Positions 54,208 to 63,357 of a stretch of DNA of 64,000 nt are shown here, piece by piece. Numbering within the stretch: position 1 is the stretch's first letter; each line of letters begins with the position of its first letter. Both the position numbers and the translations under genes were made by a program. The notes beneath the pieces were generated by a model. The model did no database searches. It was not told where the DNA came from and was given only the letters and a program-made list of their open reading frames with translations. The stretch lies in the NCBI GenBank assembly GCA_024280295.1, contig JAJRQK010000006.1, positions 1 through 64,000 on the forward strand, in the 5' to 3' direction. The stretch is from Bacteroidota bacterium. Lineage in GTDB: Bacteria > Bacteroidota > Bacteroidia > Flavobacteriales_D > Crocinitomicaceae.

Positions 54208-56226
54208 TTAAGGAACTTCTTGGATGTTTTGAACTGATCCGTTTGCTGCCATTATTTTTTGACGCATATTATCATTCCACAACCCTTCTCTTACGAGATC
54301 CTTCAATAAATGTTTGTTCACAATAATAAATTCACCTGAAAGTACACGTCGTGTATAAATGTTAGATGTGTAAGGCTCGAAGCACTCGTTGTTTCCAAGA
54401 ATTTGTGCCGTTGAAGCAGTTGGCATCGGCGCAAGTAGTAATGAGTTACGCACACCGTGTTCTTTAACTTCTTCTTTTAATACATCCCATTCCCAGCGAC
54501 TTGATGGAGTAACATTCCACATGTCGAATTGGAAAACTCCTTTAGATACTGGAGATCCTTTAATTGTTTCGTAAGGTCCCTCTTTTTTAGCCAAATCCTT
54601 AGACGCTGTCATCGAAGCGTAATAAATCGTTTCAAAAATTTCAGAGTTCAAGGTTCGCGCTTCTGGAGACTCAAATGGGAGTCCCATGTTGATGAATGTA
54701 TCAGCCAATCCCTGAACACCCAATCCAATCGGGCGGTGGCGCATATTTGAATTACGAGCTTCCTCCACAGGGTAGAAATTACCATCAATAATTCTATTCA
54801 AGTTCAATGTAGCTTGATAAGTTACTTCGAACAATCGATCATGATCAAACGTTTTATCTTCAGAAACATATTTAGGCAATGCTAGTGATGCTAGATTACA
54901 AACCGCAACTTCATCTGGAGCTGTATACTCGATAATCTCAGTACATAAGTTTGAAGACTTGATTGTTCCCAGGTTTTGTTGATTCGATTTACCATTCGCA
55001 GCATCTTTGTACAACATGTAAGGCGTACCCGTCTCAATTTGAGATTCTAATATTTTAAACCAAAGGTCTTGAGCTTTAATTGTTTTTCTTCCTTTTCCTT
55101 CGCTCTCATATTTTGTGTACAATGTTTCAAATTCTACACCATGGACATCAGAAAGACCTTTACATTCGTGAGGACACATCAACGTCCAGTCACCGTTTTC
55201 TTTAACCCGTTTCATAAACAAATCTGGAACCCAAAGTGCGTAGAATAAATCACGTGCACGTTGTTCTTCTTTTCCGTGGTTCTTTTTCAAGTCAAGGAAA
55301 TCAAACACATCAGCATGCCAAGGTTCGATATATATTGCGAAAGATCCTTTGCGTTTTCCACCACCTTGATCTACGTATCGAGCAGTATCGTTAAATACAC
55401 GAAGCATTGGTACGATACCGTTTGATTCTCCATTCGTCCCTTTGATATAAGATCCTTTAGCACGGATATCGTGTATAGCCAATCCTATTCCGCCTGCTGA
55501 TTGTGAAATTTGCGCACACGATTTGAGCGTATCATAAATTCCTTCAATGCTATCTTCCTTAGTTGTAAGAAGAAAACAAGATGACATTTGAGGTTTTGGC
55601 GTTCCAGAATTGAATAAGGTTGGAGTCGCATGTGTAAACCACCCTTCCGACATTAAGTTGTATGTCTTAATTGCCGAATCGATGTCGTTTTTATGAATTC
55701 CAACCGACACACGCATTAACATGTGCTGTGGACGCTCAACGATTTGACCTTCCATTTTCAACAAGTACGAGCGCGTCAATGTTTTGAACCCGAAATAATC
55801 ATAGCGGAAATCACGGTCATAAATAATGCTAGAATCCAAGCGTTCTTTGTTCTCTTGGATAATCTTGTAAACTTCATCACTAATAAGCGCTGCTGCCTCA
55901 TCCGTTTTAGGGTCAATGTAGTTATACATATCCTCAACAACATCCGACCACGTTTTCTTCGTTTCCTTGTGCAAATTAGATACCGCAATACGCGAAGCAA
56001 GCAGCGCGTAATCTGGATGATCAATTGTTTTTGCTGCTGCAACTTCTGCCGCGAGATTATCCAACTGGGTCGTAGTAACCCCATCAAATAACCCCTCAAT
56101 TACTTTCATTGCTACCGCTTCGGGTGATACTAGGGGATCTAATCCATAGCACATTTTTGCGATGCGAGCTGTAATTTTGTCAAATTTTACAGCCTCTTTT
56201 CTTCCGTCTCTTTTTACTACGTACAT
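54208..56226 (-). CDS. nrdA: Ribonucleotide reductase class I large subunit, N-terminal and barrel part, ending at an in-frame TAA
   Basis: 672 residues. An ATP-cone occupies about 1-90, then the barrel with Cys217 (MSSCFLL), Asn426-Cys428-Glu430 (NLCTEI) and Cys443 (VCNLASL), matching the active-site set of E. coli NrdA (Cys225, Asn437, Cys439, Glu441, Cys462). [17 protein letters not shown] is also canonical. The frame stops at TAA just before a segment that in relatives continues without break. Joined with the downstream fragment it would be about 796 residues, the normal family length. It follows nrdB by 71 nt. Confidence 0.93.
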   Translation of the reverse strand: MYVVKRDGRKEAVKFDKITARIAKMCYGLDPLVSPEAVAMKVIEGLFDGVTTTQLDNLAAEVAAAKTIDHPDYALLASRIAVSNLHKETKKTWSDVVEDMYNYIDPKTDEAAALISDEVYKIIQENKERLDSSIIYDRDFRYDYFGFKTLTRSYLLKMEGQIVERPQHMLMRVSVGIHKNDIDSAIKTYNLMSEGWFTHATPTLFNSGTPKPQMSSCFLLTTKEDSIEGIYDTLKSCAQISQSAGGIGLAIHDIRAKGSYIKGTNGESNGIVPMLRVFNDTARYVDQGGGKRKGSFAIYIEPWHADVFDFLDLKKNHGKEEQRARDLFYALWVPDLFMKRVKENGDWTLMCPHECKGLSDVHGVEFETLYTKYESEGKGRKTIKAQDLWFKILESQIETGTPYMLYKDAANGKSNQQNLGTIKSSNLCTEIIEYTAPDEVAVCNLASLALPKYVSEDKTFDHDRLFEVTYQATLNLNRIIDGNFYPVEEARNSNMRHRPIGLGVQGLADTFINMGLPFESPEARTLNSEIFETIYYASMTASKDLAKKEGPYETIKGSPVSKGVFQFDMWNVTPSSRWEWDVLKEEVKEHGVRNSLLLAPMPTASTAQILGNNECFEPYTSNIYTRRVLSGEFIIVNKHLLKDLVREGLWNDNMRQKIMAANGSVQNIQEVP

Positions 56227-56297
56227 TGGCGCTTGCGTGTTTTTTGTGTCTTATTTTATTTCTATTATTTCCTGTCTTGATGCTCTCGCATCGGCTT

Positions 56298-57272
56298 TTA
56301 AAAGTCTTCGTCTAGTGAGAAATTTTGAGCCCCATCGTTGTTCAATACTCCTGCTTTTTGGTATTCACCTACTCTTTTCTCAAAGAAGTTAGTTTTCCCT
56401 TGAATTGAGATCATTTCCATGAAATCAAATGGGTTTGCCACGTTAAACACTTTATTGTTCCCAAGTTCCAATAGGAGTCGATCTGCGACAAACTCGATGT
56501 ATTGTGACATCAAGTCGCTATTCATTCCGATTAGTTTAACTGGTAATGCTTCGAGAATAAATTCTTTTTCAATGGCAACAGCATCAAGGATTATTTTCTC
56601 AACATTCTCCTTTGGAAGTTTGTTAACTACATGATTGTTGTACAGCAGACACGCGAAATCACAATGCAACCCTTCATCTCTTGAAATTAGTTCGTTAGAG
56701 AAGGAAAGTCCAGGCATCAATCCGCGTTTTTTCAACCAGAAGATCGAACAAAATGAACCTGAAAAGAAAATTCCCTCAACTGCAGCAAATGCAACCAATC
56801 GTTCAGCAAATGAACCTTCATCAATCCAACGCAATGCCCAATCAGCCTTGATTTTAACACAGTCCATTGTTTCTAGTGCATTGAACAATCCTTTCTTCTC
56901 TTGTGTATCCTTGATATATGTATCAATCAATAACGAATATGTTTCCGAGTGAATGTTTTCAACTGCTATTTGGAAACCATAAAAAAACTTGGCTTCTGTG
57001 TATTGAACTTCAGCAAGAAAATTTTCAGCAAGGTTTTCATTTACAATTCCATCAGATGCAGCAAAAAACGCGAGGATATGCTTTACGAAGTGACGTTCGT
57101 TGTCATTTAATTTATTTTCCCAATCGATCAAGTCTGGTGCAAGATCTATTTCTTCAGCGGTCCAAAAACTAGCTTCAGCTCTTTTGTAAAACGACCAGAT
57201 ATCATCATGTTGAATAGGAAAAAGTACAAATCGATTATTGTTTTCTTCCAAGATTGGTTCTACTTCTGCCAT
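56298..57272 (-). CDS. nrdB: Ribonucleotide reductase class I small subunit
   Basis: 324 residues. The metal-ligand pattern is present: [29 protein letters not shown], and [15 protein letters not shown] with the E-x-x-H ligand pair, then [17 protein letters not shown] with the second one. NrdB houses the metal-radical cofactor that starts catalysis in NrdA. It is the first gene of nrdB-nrdA. A region with TACATTTT, one base off the -7 consensus, lies 32-39 nt upstream. Confidence 0.95.
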   Translation of the reverse strand: MAEVEPILEENNNRFVLFPIQHDDIWSFYKRAEASFWTAEEIDLAPDLIDWENKLNDNERHFVKHILAFFAASDGIVNENLAENFLAEVQYTEAKFFYGFQIAVENIHSETYSLLIDTYIKDTQEKKGLFNALETMDCVKIKADWALRWIDEGSFAERLVAFAAVEGIFFSGSFCSIFWLKKRGLMPGLSFSNELISRDEGLHCDFACLLYNNHVVNKLPKENVEKIILDAVAIEKEFILEALPVKLIGMNSDLMSQYIEFVADRLLLELGNNKVFNVANPFDFMEMISIQGKTNFFEKRVGEYQKAGVLNNDGAQNFSLDEDF

Positions 57273-57721
57273 GGTTTTCTTTAATTATTAACGTGTCTAT
57301 CTCCTGTCGAAAAATGTACATTTTCCGGGTTTTTTGCTTCGTAAAGTTTGTGTTTCCTCTATTAAAAAACCAGATTTGAAGGCCAGTCCATTTCTTCCAT
57401 TAGAGGTGTACAAAAATTGTCAAAAATCTTAGGTTAAACAACCTAAACAAATCCACAATTAGTCAACGTTATTAACATTCGTATTCTGCATCCCTTTGAT
57501 AACAGTCTTCCGCGTGTTTATCAACAGTACTTATAAAGATATTCACAGTCTTTGTCTGCTTGTTTGTCGATAAATATAACTTGTTCGTCTTTACTCCCTG
57601 CTAATCAGCGACTCTTAGAGAGTTCTATAAAATTAACGGAATTAAGCCTTTGTACCAACACCTTTTTTTTACTATTTTCAACACTCGTATGTTAATAGCG
57701 CAAGCAACCTTAAGTAAAGTA
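57273..57721. promoter_or_regulatory. Intergenic region upstream of nrdB with an inverted repeat and DnaA-box-like sites
   Basis: It holds a perfect inverted repeat, TTAGGTT-N4-AACCTAA (57429-57446). Three sequences lie close to the DnaA box TTATCCACA: AAATCCACA (57449), TTATCAACA (57518) and ATATTCACA (57539), each one or two mismatches away. Regulation of nrd genes by DnaA is known in E. coli; for this organism it is only a possibility. No NrdR box was recognised. Confidence 0.35.
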
Positions 57722-58441
57722 ATGGGTAACGTTAAAAGTGTTAGTCTAAATCGGTTTAGTTTTTGGGGTGATTTAGTACATTTGGTCTTTCCTGAAGCCT
57801 GTATTTCATGTTCAAAAGAACTCGCATTTTCCGAAAAAAGCATTTGTTCAATTTGTATTTCTGAGCTTTCCGAAACTAATTTTCATTTATCTAAAGATCC
57901 CACAGCGATAGATCAATTATTTTGGGGTCGGTTTGATATTCATAAAGCATACTCCTATTTATTCTTCGAGAAAGGAAAGTCATCGCAACATGTCCTCTTT
58001 TCTTTAAAGTACAAGGATAACCCCGCTATTGGTGAGTATTTCGGGGCAAAGATAGCAAATCGAATTTCAACTATGTCTGAGTTTAATGATATTGATGCCT
58101 TGATTCCCGCTCCATTACACCCTAAAAAGGCATTTCTTCGTGGATACAATCAAAGCGAGGCGTTGGCGAAAGGAATCGGTGAAACCCTAAACATAACAGT
58201 AGATATTACATCTGTTATTCGAGCAAAACACGGATCCACACAGACTAAAAAAAGTAGGTTTCAACGGTGGGATAACGTACAATCAACTTTTAAGACTAAA
58301 AAATCAATTTTAAATTACAATCATATTGTCTTAGTTGATGATGTTATCACTACTGGCTCAACGTTGGAATCTATCGCCCAATCAATACGGCTAACACATC
58401 CAAAAGTGAAGATTAGTATTGTAACTTTGGCGATAAGCTAA
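57722..58441 (+). CDS. ComF family phosphoribosyltransferase-like protein
   Basis: About 239 residues from the ATG at 57722; the frame also allows TTG at 57650 and ATG at 57689. N-terminal zinc-finger cysteines (CISC...CSIC) precede a PRTase domain with IPAPLHPKKAFLRGYNQSEALAKGI and the PRPP loop LVDDVITTGSTL. ComF proteins take part in natural DNA uptake, though the exact reaction is unknown. It starts divergently from nrdB and is followed 12 nt later by an oxidoreductase gene. Confidence 0.88.
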   Translation: MGNVKSVSLNRFSFWGDLVHLVFPEACISCSKELAFSEKSICSICISELSETNFHLSKDPTAIDQLFWGRFDIHKAYSYLFFEKGKSSQHVLFSLKYKDNPAIGEYFGAKIANRISTMSEFNDIDALIPAPLHPKKAFLRGYNQSEALAKGIGETLNITVDITSVIRAKHGSTQTKKSRFQRWDNVQSTFKTKKSILNYNHIVLVDDVITTGSTLESIAQSIRLTHPKVKISIVTLAIS

Positions 58442-58453
58442 TTTCTAACAACC

Positions 58454-59488
58454 ATGTCTTCAAAAAAACATGTTTTAATTATTGGCGCGGGACTTTCTGG
58501 GTTGAGTGTTGCTATACAATTGATCCGAAAAGGTGCTAATGTAACAGTGGTTGATAATCTTGAAAATCACAGCTCCAGAGTTGCTGCAGCAATGATAAAT
58601 CCATTGGTGTTTCGGAGGATGACAAAGGGTTGGCGCGTTGATGAATTTATCCCCGCACTGAAACATTTCTATCAATCCATTGAAGCAGAAACAGGGGCGA
58701 AGTTTTTCTCCTTCATTCCAATAAGAAGGTTGTTTTCATCTGAGCACGAGGCCGAACTTTGGAAAAAAAAGCAAAATGATGATAGGTTTACAACCTATAT
58801 GGAACCCACCACACCAGAAGATCAAAATTATGATAAAGCAATCAACCTATTCGGCTCAGGAAGGTTGAAGAACACCTATTTTGTAGATGCGAAAGTTTTT
58901 CTTGCATCGTGCAAAAAAATCGTAAAAGAAAAAGGTCAATTAATCCAAGCAGCTTTTGTTTACTCGGAATTGAATGAAACAAGCTATCAGGGAATAGACT
59001 ACACTGATATTCTTTTTTGTGAAGGATATCTTGGTATCAATAATCCGTGGTTCTCCTACTTACCCCTCGACCCTACAAAAGGTGAAGTGTTAACTATTCG
59101 ATCCGAAAAACTTCCAGAAGACGAATCATTAAACAGAAAATGTTTCAACCTTCCACTGGGTAACAAGTTATTCAAAGTAGGGTCTACAATTGATTGGGGA
59201 AATCCAACAACACATGCAACAAAAGAAGGAAGAGAAGAAATTCTTAAGAAACTGTCATTGCTTATAGATGAAAAAGTGGAAGTTGTAGATCAACAAGCTG
59301 GGGTTCGTCCCGGCTCAAAAGACAGACGTCCATTTATAGGCACACATCCTAAGCATTCAAATTATCACATTTTTAATGGGCTTGGTTCGAAGGGGTTTAT
59401 GTTAGCCCCGCTGTTATCAGAAGAGTTTGCTGGTTATCTCATTGATGGTGAAGAGGTTCATCCAGAAACAGCGCTTAATCGTTTTTAA
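58454..59488 (+). CDS. FAD-dependent oxidoreductase, DAO family
   Basis: 344 residues. The N-terminal dinucleotide motif is HVLIIGAGLSGLSVAIQLIRKGANVTVVD. SRVAAAMINPLVFRRMTKGWR and the C-terminal GVRPGSKDRRPFIGTHP...NGLGSKGFMLAPLLSE are typical of D-amino-acid-oxidase-like and ThiO/MnmC-like flavoproteins. The substrate is unknown. Its last 14 nt overlap the 3' end of a convergent gene. Confidence 0.82.
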   Translation: MSSKKHVLIIGAGLSGLSVAIQLIRKGANVTVVDNLENHSSRVAAAMINPLVFRRMTKGWRVDEFIPALKHFYQSIEAETGAKFFSFIPIRRLFSSEHEAELWKKKQNDDRFTTYMEPTTPEDQNYDKAINLFGSGRLKNTYFVDAKVFLASCKKIVKEKGQLIQAAFVYSELNETSYQGIDYTDILFCEGYLGINNPWFSYLPLDPTKGEVLTIRSEKLPEDESLNRKCFNLPLGNKLFKVGSTIDWGNPTTHATKEGREEILKKLSLLIDEKVEVVDQQAGVRPGSKDRRPFIGTHPKHSNYHIFNGLGSKGFMLAPLLSEEFAGYLIDGEEVHPETALNRF

Positions 59489-60272
59489 ACTTCAAAACAA
59501 CGCCCCCTCCGATAGAGAGCGTTTTACTAATATTGCGTCCATTCAAAACATAACTCCCATTAATTAACACTCCCAATTTTGATGATGCCGTGTAATAAAA
59601 AACGAAACCTAGTCGCTGATAAGATGTTGTCAATTCCCTAAAAGAATCATAAGGTACTGTTCCTTGATAATCAGCATCTCCTAAACCCGTATGAACTTCA
59701 AGCCAAGCATCCATGTAAAAATTTTCAGCAGCATATCCCAGCTTTAGAGAAGTATTAGTAGCTGCTGGAACTGGTTCAAATGAATAGTTATAGTGCGCTT
59801 GTACTTGAAGAAACACCCCGCTTTTTGCACGGTATTGTGCTACTAAAATTGGTTGAATTGTAAATGCTCTTTGTCCTATCGCTTGTCCTGATTCTGTTGA
59901 ATAGCTCCACAAGGGAAATGAACCCCCAATAGCAGGAAAGACCGAAATCGTTCCTTGGGAAAGGGTACGGCCGAGCAATTTAAATTTAGTATAAATACTC
60001 GCATCCTGTGGTTTAAAATTAATCAAAGGGAGACTAGATATAAGGTTCCATCGTTTACTTAATCCATAATTAGCAAATGCCGAAGTAACAACTTGATTTC
60101 GCTTGTAATCAATGCCTTTAGTTCCTGCAAAATAAATTGGGGCATATCCATAGGATGCAGATAGTGCTATATCTAACTCTCCAGGTTTCTTGAAGAAACC
60201 ATCAATTGGTCCTTGTGCATTAGTGGTTAATGAGAAAGCAGCAAGAAAAAAATATAGTTTCCATTTAAACAT
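59475..60272 (-). CDS. Hypothetical secreted protein, outer-membrane-barrel-like
   Basis: 265 residues. A signal peptide (about 1-19, ending TNAQ) is followed by alternating amphipathic strands with many aromatic and glycine residues (SASYGYAPIYFAG, ASKLGVLINGSYVL), and it ends in a beta-strand KTLSIGGGVVLKF. This is the general look of a transporter-like or porin-like outer-membrane barrel. No family is recognised. It ends convergently inside the oxidoreductase gene, with a 14-nt overlap. Confidence 0.65.
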   Translation of the reverse strand: MFKWKLYFFLAAFSLTTNAQGPIDGFFKKPGELDIALSASYGYAPIYFAGTKGIDYKRNQVVTSAFANYGLSKRWNLISSLPLINFKPQDASIYTKFKLLGRTLSQGTISVFPAIGGSFPLWSYSTESGQAIGQRAFTIQPILVAQYRAKSGVFLQVQAHYNYSFEPVPAATNTSLKLGYAAENFYMDAWLEVHTGLGDADYQGTVPYDSFRELTTSYQRLGFVFYYTASSKLGVLINGSYVLNGRNISKTLSIGGGVVLKFKND

Positions 60273-60350
60273 ATACTAGGTATTCAAAAGAATAAACGTC
60301 CTCCTATTAACTTTAATATAGAGAATCATCTGAGAAACTAAATAATAGAT

Positions 60351-60379
60351 TTGTAAACCCACGGTATTTTGTACATTTG
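60351..60379 (+). promoter_or_regulatory. Bacteroidota-type promoter TTG-N18-TACATTTG of the bacilliredoxin gene
   Basis: TTG at 60351-60353 and TACATTTG at 60372-60379 are separated by 18 nt. The predicted start gives a leader of about 20 nt before the ATG at 60405. Confidence 0.7.
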
Positions 60380-60404
60380 TAATGAATCTAAATAAGAGAT
60401 AATT

Positions 60405-60818
60405 ATGTATCCACCAGAATTAGTACAACCCATGAAAGAGGATCTCACAAGCGCTGGATTTAGCCAGTTGACGACTCCTTCAGAAGTTGATGAAATGATA
60501 AATAATGCAGACGGAACACTTCTATTGGTCGTGAATTCGGTTTGTGGCTGTGCCGCAGGAAATATGCGGCCAGGAGTTAAGCTTTCACTACAAAACGGCA
60601 CTTCACCATCCGCATTAGGAACTGTTTTCGCAGGCGTTGACGGAGAAGCTACTGCTCAAGCTCGTAAACATTTCTTGCCTTATCCTCCATCTTCACCCTC
60701 TATCGCTTTGTTTAAAGACGGTAAATTGGTACACTTCTTAGAAAGACATCATATTGAAGGCGGAACAGCTCAAATGATCGCAGAAAACTTATCAGAAGCT
60801 TATAAGCAATACTGCTAA
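60405..60818 (+). CDS. Bacilliredoxin (BrxA/BrxB family)
   Basis: 137 residues. The start MYPPELVQPMKEDL and the redox site SVCGCAAGNMRPG (Cys-Gly-Cys) are signatures of the BrxA/YphP family. These proteins remove bacillithiol, or similar thiols, from mixed disulfides on proteins. It has its own promoter and a terminator at 60844-60872. Confidence 0.95.
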   Translation: MYPPELVQPMKEDLTSAGFSQLTTPSEVDEMINNADGTLLLVVNSVCGCAAGNMRPGVKLSLQNGTSPSALGTVFAGVDGEATAQARKHFLPYPPSSPSIALFKDGKLVHFLERHHIEGGTAQMIAENLSEAYKQYC

Positions 60819-60843
60819 ATAGACTTATTTGACACATTAACAG

Positions 60844-60872
60844 AAGGGCTTCCATTTGGAGGTCCTTTTTTT
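60844..60872 (+). terminator. Terminator after the bacilliredoxin gene
   Basis: AAGGGCTTCC and GGAGGTCCTT form a stem with wobble pairs around ATTT, followed by a run of seven T. It lies 26 nt past the stop codon at 60818. Confidence 0.65.
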
Positions 60873-61366
60873 AATGAAGAATAATTTGATCTACTTTTAC
60901 TGTCCAAGAATAGTCTTTTTCTGTAATTACGTTCCAAGCATCGTGCGTACAAATTGCAAGCTTCTATCGATTCCATGAATAATGCAAGATCTCTCCATGA
61001 TGATTAACGTCATCTGACATTCTAGCAACACGAAGGACAAATTCTGCCGCACTTGTTTGATCATCAAAAGCAAGTTCACTGATAGACCTCAGTCGAAGAA
61101 CAGAATTTCTTATCTGCAAGTAATTCGAAAAACTTATCCACAGGTATTAATCCTGGGACACATTGAATTTTCCAACCAGTAGTGTTCTCAAACTATTGAT
61201 CTAGCTGAGAAAACTCTGCGATTATTTCCGAGTACAAGACCTCCATCATGTCTTTTTAAAGCATCTAAACACACAACTTATCTTTCAAATTTAAAACCTG
61301 TCGCTCGAAAAGTGCTTTCCAGACCTCAAAGTCGCCTTGTTTATATGCACTAAATTCTTGTTTCAT
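60871..61366 (-). pseudogene. Decayed phenylalanine-4-hydroxylase joined to pterin-4a-carbinolamine dehydratase
   Basis: From an ATG at 61366 the minus strand reads FEVWKALFERQVLNLKDKL, like the N-terminal part of bacterial phenylalanine hydroxylases, then hits stops. Further on TGWKIQCVPGLIPVDKFFEL and FCSST match the next conserved block. The iron-binding catalytic core is deleted. Then SELAFDDQTSAAEFVLRVAR, DDVNHHGEILHY and AICTHDAWNVITEKDYSW match a pterin dehydratase (NHH and THD residues kept), with an internal stop and ending at TAA 60871-60873. At least four stop codons interrupt the locus, so it is not functional. Confidence 0.75.
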
Positions 61367-61382
61367 TATACTCTAGGTCATT

Positions 61383-61410
61383 AAAAACCCGATTCTACTG
61401 AGAGTCGGGT
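61383..61410 (-). terminator. Orphan minus-strand terminator upstream of the decayed hydroxylase
   Basis: On the minus strand ACCCGA-x-TCT pairs with its complement around a 4-nt loop (61387-61410), then TTTTT (61387-61383). No recognisable minus-strand gene lies before it. It may be left from a lost gene, or could act early in a transcript. Confidence 0.6.
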
Positions 61411-61604
61411 CGTAATATTGTTTTTGTTTTTAGTAGAACTTAAAAATAGATGATTCTTCAAGATTTTAAAAACCCCCAACTTTCGGACGCTAGTACAATA
61501 GTATTAGAACTTATCATGGATAGTACTTCGGGTGGATTTGCACTCTCCACAAGCCATAAAGATGGATATGCGCGAATCCGTAATCCGTAGGCTAAAAGTC
61601 TCAT

Positions 61605-61612
61605 TACATTTG
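61605..61612 (+). promoter_or_regulatory. TACATTTG -7 element for the gene at 61628
   Basis: TACATTTG is a full consensus match 16 nt before the ATG at 61628. It places the open frame from 61532 outside the mRNA and so decides the start. A -33 TTG was not found. Confidence 0.55.
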
Positions 61613-61627
61613 TTGAAACATTCTGTT

Positions 61628-62131
61628 ATGAAAGTCACAATTTTAATTATTGCAATGCTATGTTTTTCAACAGCATGGGGAGCTTCCCCTAGAGGTAAAG
61701 ATGATGTTCTCGTTGATTCTTGTTTGGTGATTTCCAAAGAAAAAAAGACGATGAAGATAGAACAAGGTGAACGTATATTTGTCAAGATTGGAGAGCAAAA
61801 AATCAATGGAATTTTTAAGTATGCAACGGATTCGACGATTTATGTAGATGGAATGGAAATTGAATTACTGCAAATAGACATGATCGCAAAATCGAAAACG
61901 GGTAAAACTGTCGGTATGTTTTTTGCTCAACTTCCAGTTTCAATCGTCGGGATTGCAGTTGCAGCGATAAGCTCAGGGTATGGAGGGCCTTTAGGCGTAA
62001 TTGGTGGGGTTGCACTTGTTGGTGTGGGACTCACAGGAGCGACCCTTGAAAGCTACAGAGGAAAAAGATATAGAGCCGCTAGAAAAAATAAGCGTAAATG
62101 GGAGTATTCTGTTCGTCGAATAGAATCGTAG
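61628..62131 (+). CDS. Hypothetical secreted protein with a hydrophobic glycine-rich segment
   Basis: 167 residues from the ATG at 61628, chosen because of the promoter element and signal peptide (about 1-18, ending WGAS). Residues about 45-90 look like a small beta-domain (GERIFVKIGEQKINGIFKYATDS). A long hydrophobic Gly/Val/Ala region (about 98-138) could insert in a membrane. The C-terminus is strongly basic (RGKRYRAARKNKRKWEY). No family is recognised. Confidence 0.6.
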   Translation: MKVTILIIAMLCFSTAWGASPRGKDDVLVDSCLVISKEKKTMKIEQGERIFVKIGEQKINGIFKYATDSTIYVDGMEIELLQIDMIAKSKTGKTVGMFFAQLPVSIVGIAVAAISSGYGGPLGVIGGVALVGVGLTGATLESYRGKRYRAARKNKRKWEYSVRRIES

Positions 62132-62445
62132 TAGTTGAGCAAATAATTATTTCTGCCTCAAGTTATAGTGTGCTCCTATTCTCAACTTATTAAAAATAGT
62201 TTACTACATTCGTTTCTCGCGAGACTCATCATAATATCTGTTCTAATTTACGGTTTTCTCATATAAGAAAGAATAAGGACCCCTACACAGGGACCCCCCT
62301 AAATGTTGTAGAGTCGTAATCCATTATTTCAGTGTCATCAACATCCACTAGATTAACTTTAATCTCTATCGGTTAACATCTCACTTCTAACAATTCACCC
62401 TGTATAACTACCTTCTCATCTTTAATTCTCCCATGCCATAATTCG
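62132..62445. other. Intergenic region with no recognised gene
   Basis: 314 nt between the unknown secreted protein and the ftsX promoter. I see no open frame of note, no tRNA and no clear hairpin with a T-run. It contains a run of C/G-rich short words around 62279-62300 but nothing I can name. Confidence 0.5.
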
Positions 62446-62453
62446 TACTTTTG
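62446..62453 (+). promoter_or_regulatory. TACTTTTG -7 element of ftsX; mRNA would be near-leaderless
   Basis: TACTTTTG matches TAnnTTTG and ends 4 nt before the ftsX ATG at 62458. Transcription would begin at or next to the start codon. No TTG at -33 was found, so the match may be by chance. Confidence 0.4.
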
Positions 62454-62457
62454 AATC

Positions 62458-63348
62458 ATGGCAGGCGGAGTCGAGAAATACAACAAACGTGGTGTAAAAA
62501 CCAGTTACATTTCCACAATTATTGGAATATCCCTGGTGCTATTCGTTATTGGCCTAGTAATTAGTGGTGTTATTGGTCTTGATCAGCTTCAAAAACAAGC
62601 AAAAGAAAGCCTAGTTTGTGACCTTTTCTTTCAAGCGGATTTGAATGAAGCAGATATTAAACAAGTCGCTCAAGAACTCCAAACATGGGCTCAATTCAAG
62701 GAGGTGGAGTTTGTTTCTCCCCAACGCGCCATCGAAACATTTCAAGAAGATGGACAAAATGCCGATAATATCATGGAAATCTATGATGGTGTTAACCCGA
62801 TGCCCCCTACAATAACATTCAAGCCAAAAGAAGACTACGCAACAGCGGAAAAACTCGAAGAAATTCGCGCACTTATTATGGAATCCTACGGTGATCGAAT
62901 TGAAGAGATGAGCTATGATAAGGCTAGTGTGGAATCTGTTAACCTTGGATTTAAACAGTTTGTCTTATTGATTGGCGTAGTTGCATTATTACTTATAATT
63001 GTTGCATTTGCAATGATTAACAATACAATTCGACTATCTCTTTACTCAAAAAGATTCTCGATAAAAACAATGCAGCTAGTCGGAGCAACAAGTGGTTATA
63101 TTCGAAAACCGTTCTTGTGGTCATCTGTTGGAATGGGAATTATCAGTGGAACAATCGGAATGGGACTCGTACTCGGATTGTTCTTTGCTCTTAATAATGT
63201 CCTCGATTCTATCGATATTCAATTAGATTTAATGATGTTTCTTTTTTTACTTGCATCCCTTGTTGTCATTGGAGTTGTCATCTCAATCGTGTCTACATGG
63301 TTTGCTCTTAACAAATATTTGAGAATGAAATTGGATGATTTGTATTAA
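62458..63348 (+). CDS. ftsX: Cell division protein FtsX
   Basis: 296 residues. One N-terminal helix (about 19-42) is followed by a periplasmic domain (about 45-155), then three helices (about 168-190, 220-245 and 260-285). The FtsX/MacB-like core shows FAMINNTIRLSLYSKRFSIKTMQLVGATSGYIRKPF. FtsX forms an ABC-type complex with FtsE that activates cell-wall hydrolases at division. It is followed 9 nt later by DUF3098 and then uppP, an order I recall as common in Bacteroidota. Confidence 0.93.
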   Translation: MAGGVEKYNKRGVKTSYISTIIGISLVLFVIGLVISGVIGLDQLQKQAKESLVCDLFFQADLNEADIKQVAQELQTWAQFKEVEFVSPQRAIETFQEDGQNADNIMEIYDGVNPMPPTITFKPKEDYATAEKLEEIRALIMESYGDRIEEMSYDKASVESVNLGFKQFVLLIGVVALLLIIVAFAMINNTIRLSLYSKRFSIKTMQLVGATSGYIRKPFLWSSVGMGIISGTIGMGLVLGLFFALNNVLDSIDIQLDLMMFLFLLASLVVIGVVISIVSTWFALNKYLRMKLDDLY

Positions 63349-63357
63349 ATTTGGGGC

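Noticed and set aside
57400-57620. A replication origin in the region upstream of nrdB
   Set aside because: There are only three imperfect DnaA-box-like sites, with no dnaA or dnaN nearby and no clear AT-rich unwinding element.
61532-61627. N-terminal extension of the unknown secreted protein starting at 61532
   Set aside because: A consensus -7 element at 61605-61612 and a clean signal peptide from 61628 favour the shorter start.
63346-63353. TAAATTTG as a promoter for the DUF3098 gene
   Set aside because: It overlaps the ftsX stop codon, lies 5 nt before the ATG, has no spaced TTG, and the gene is best explained as part of the ftsX transcript.
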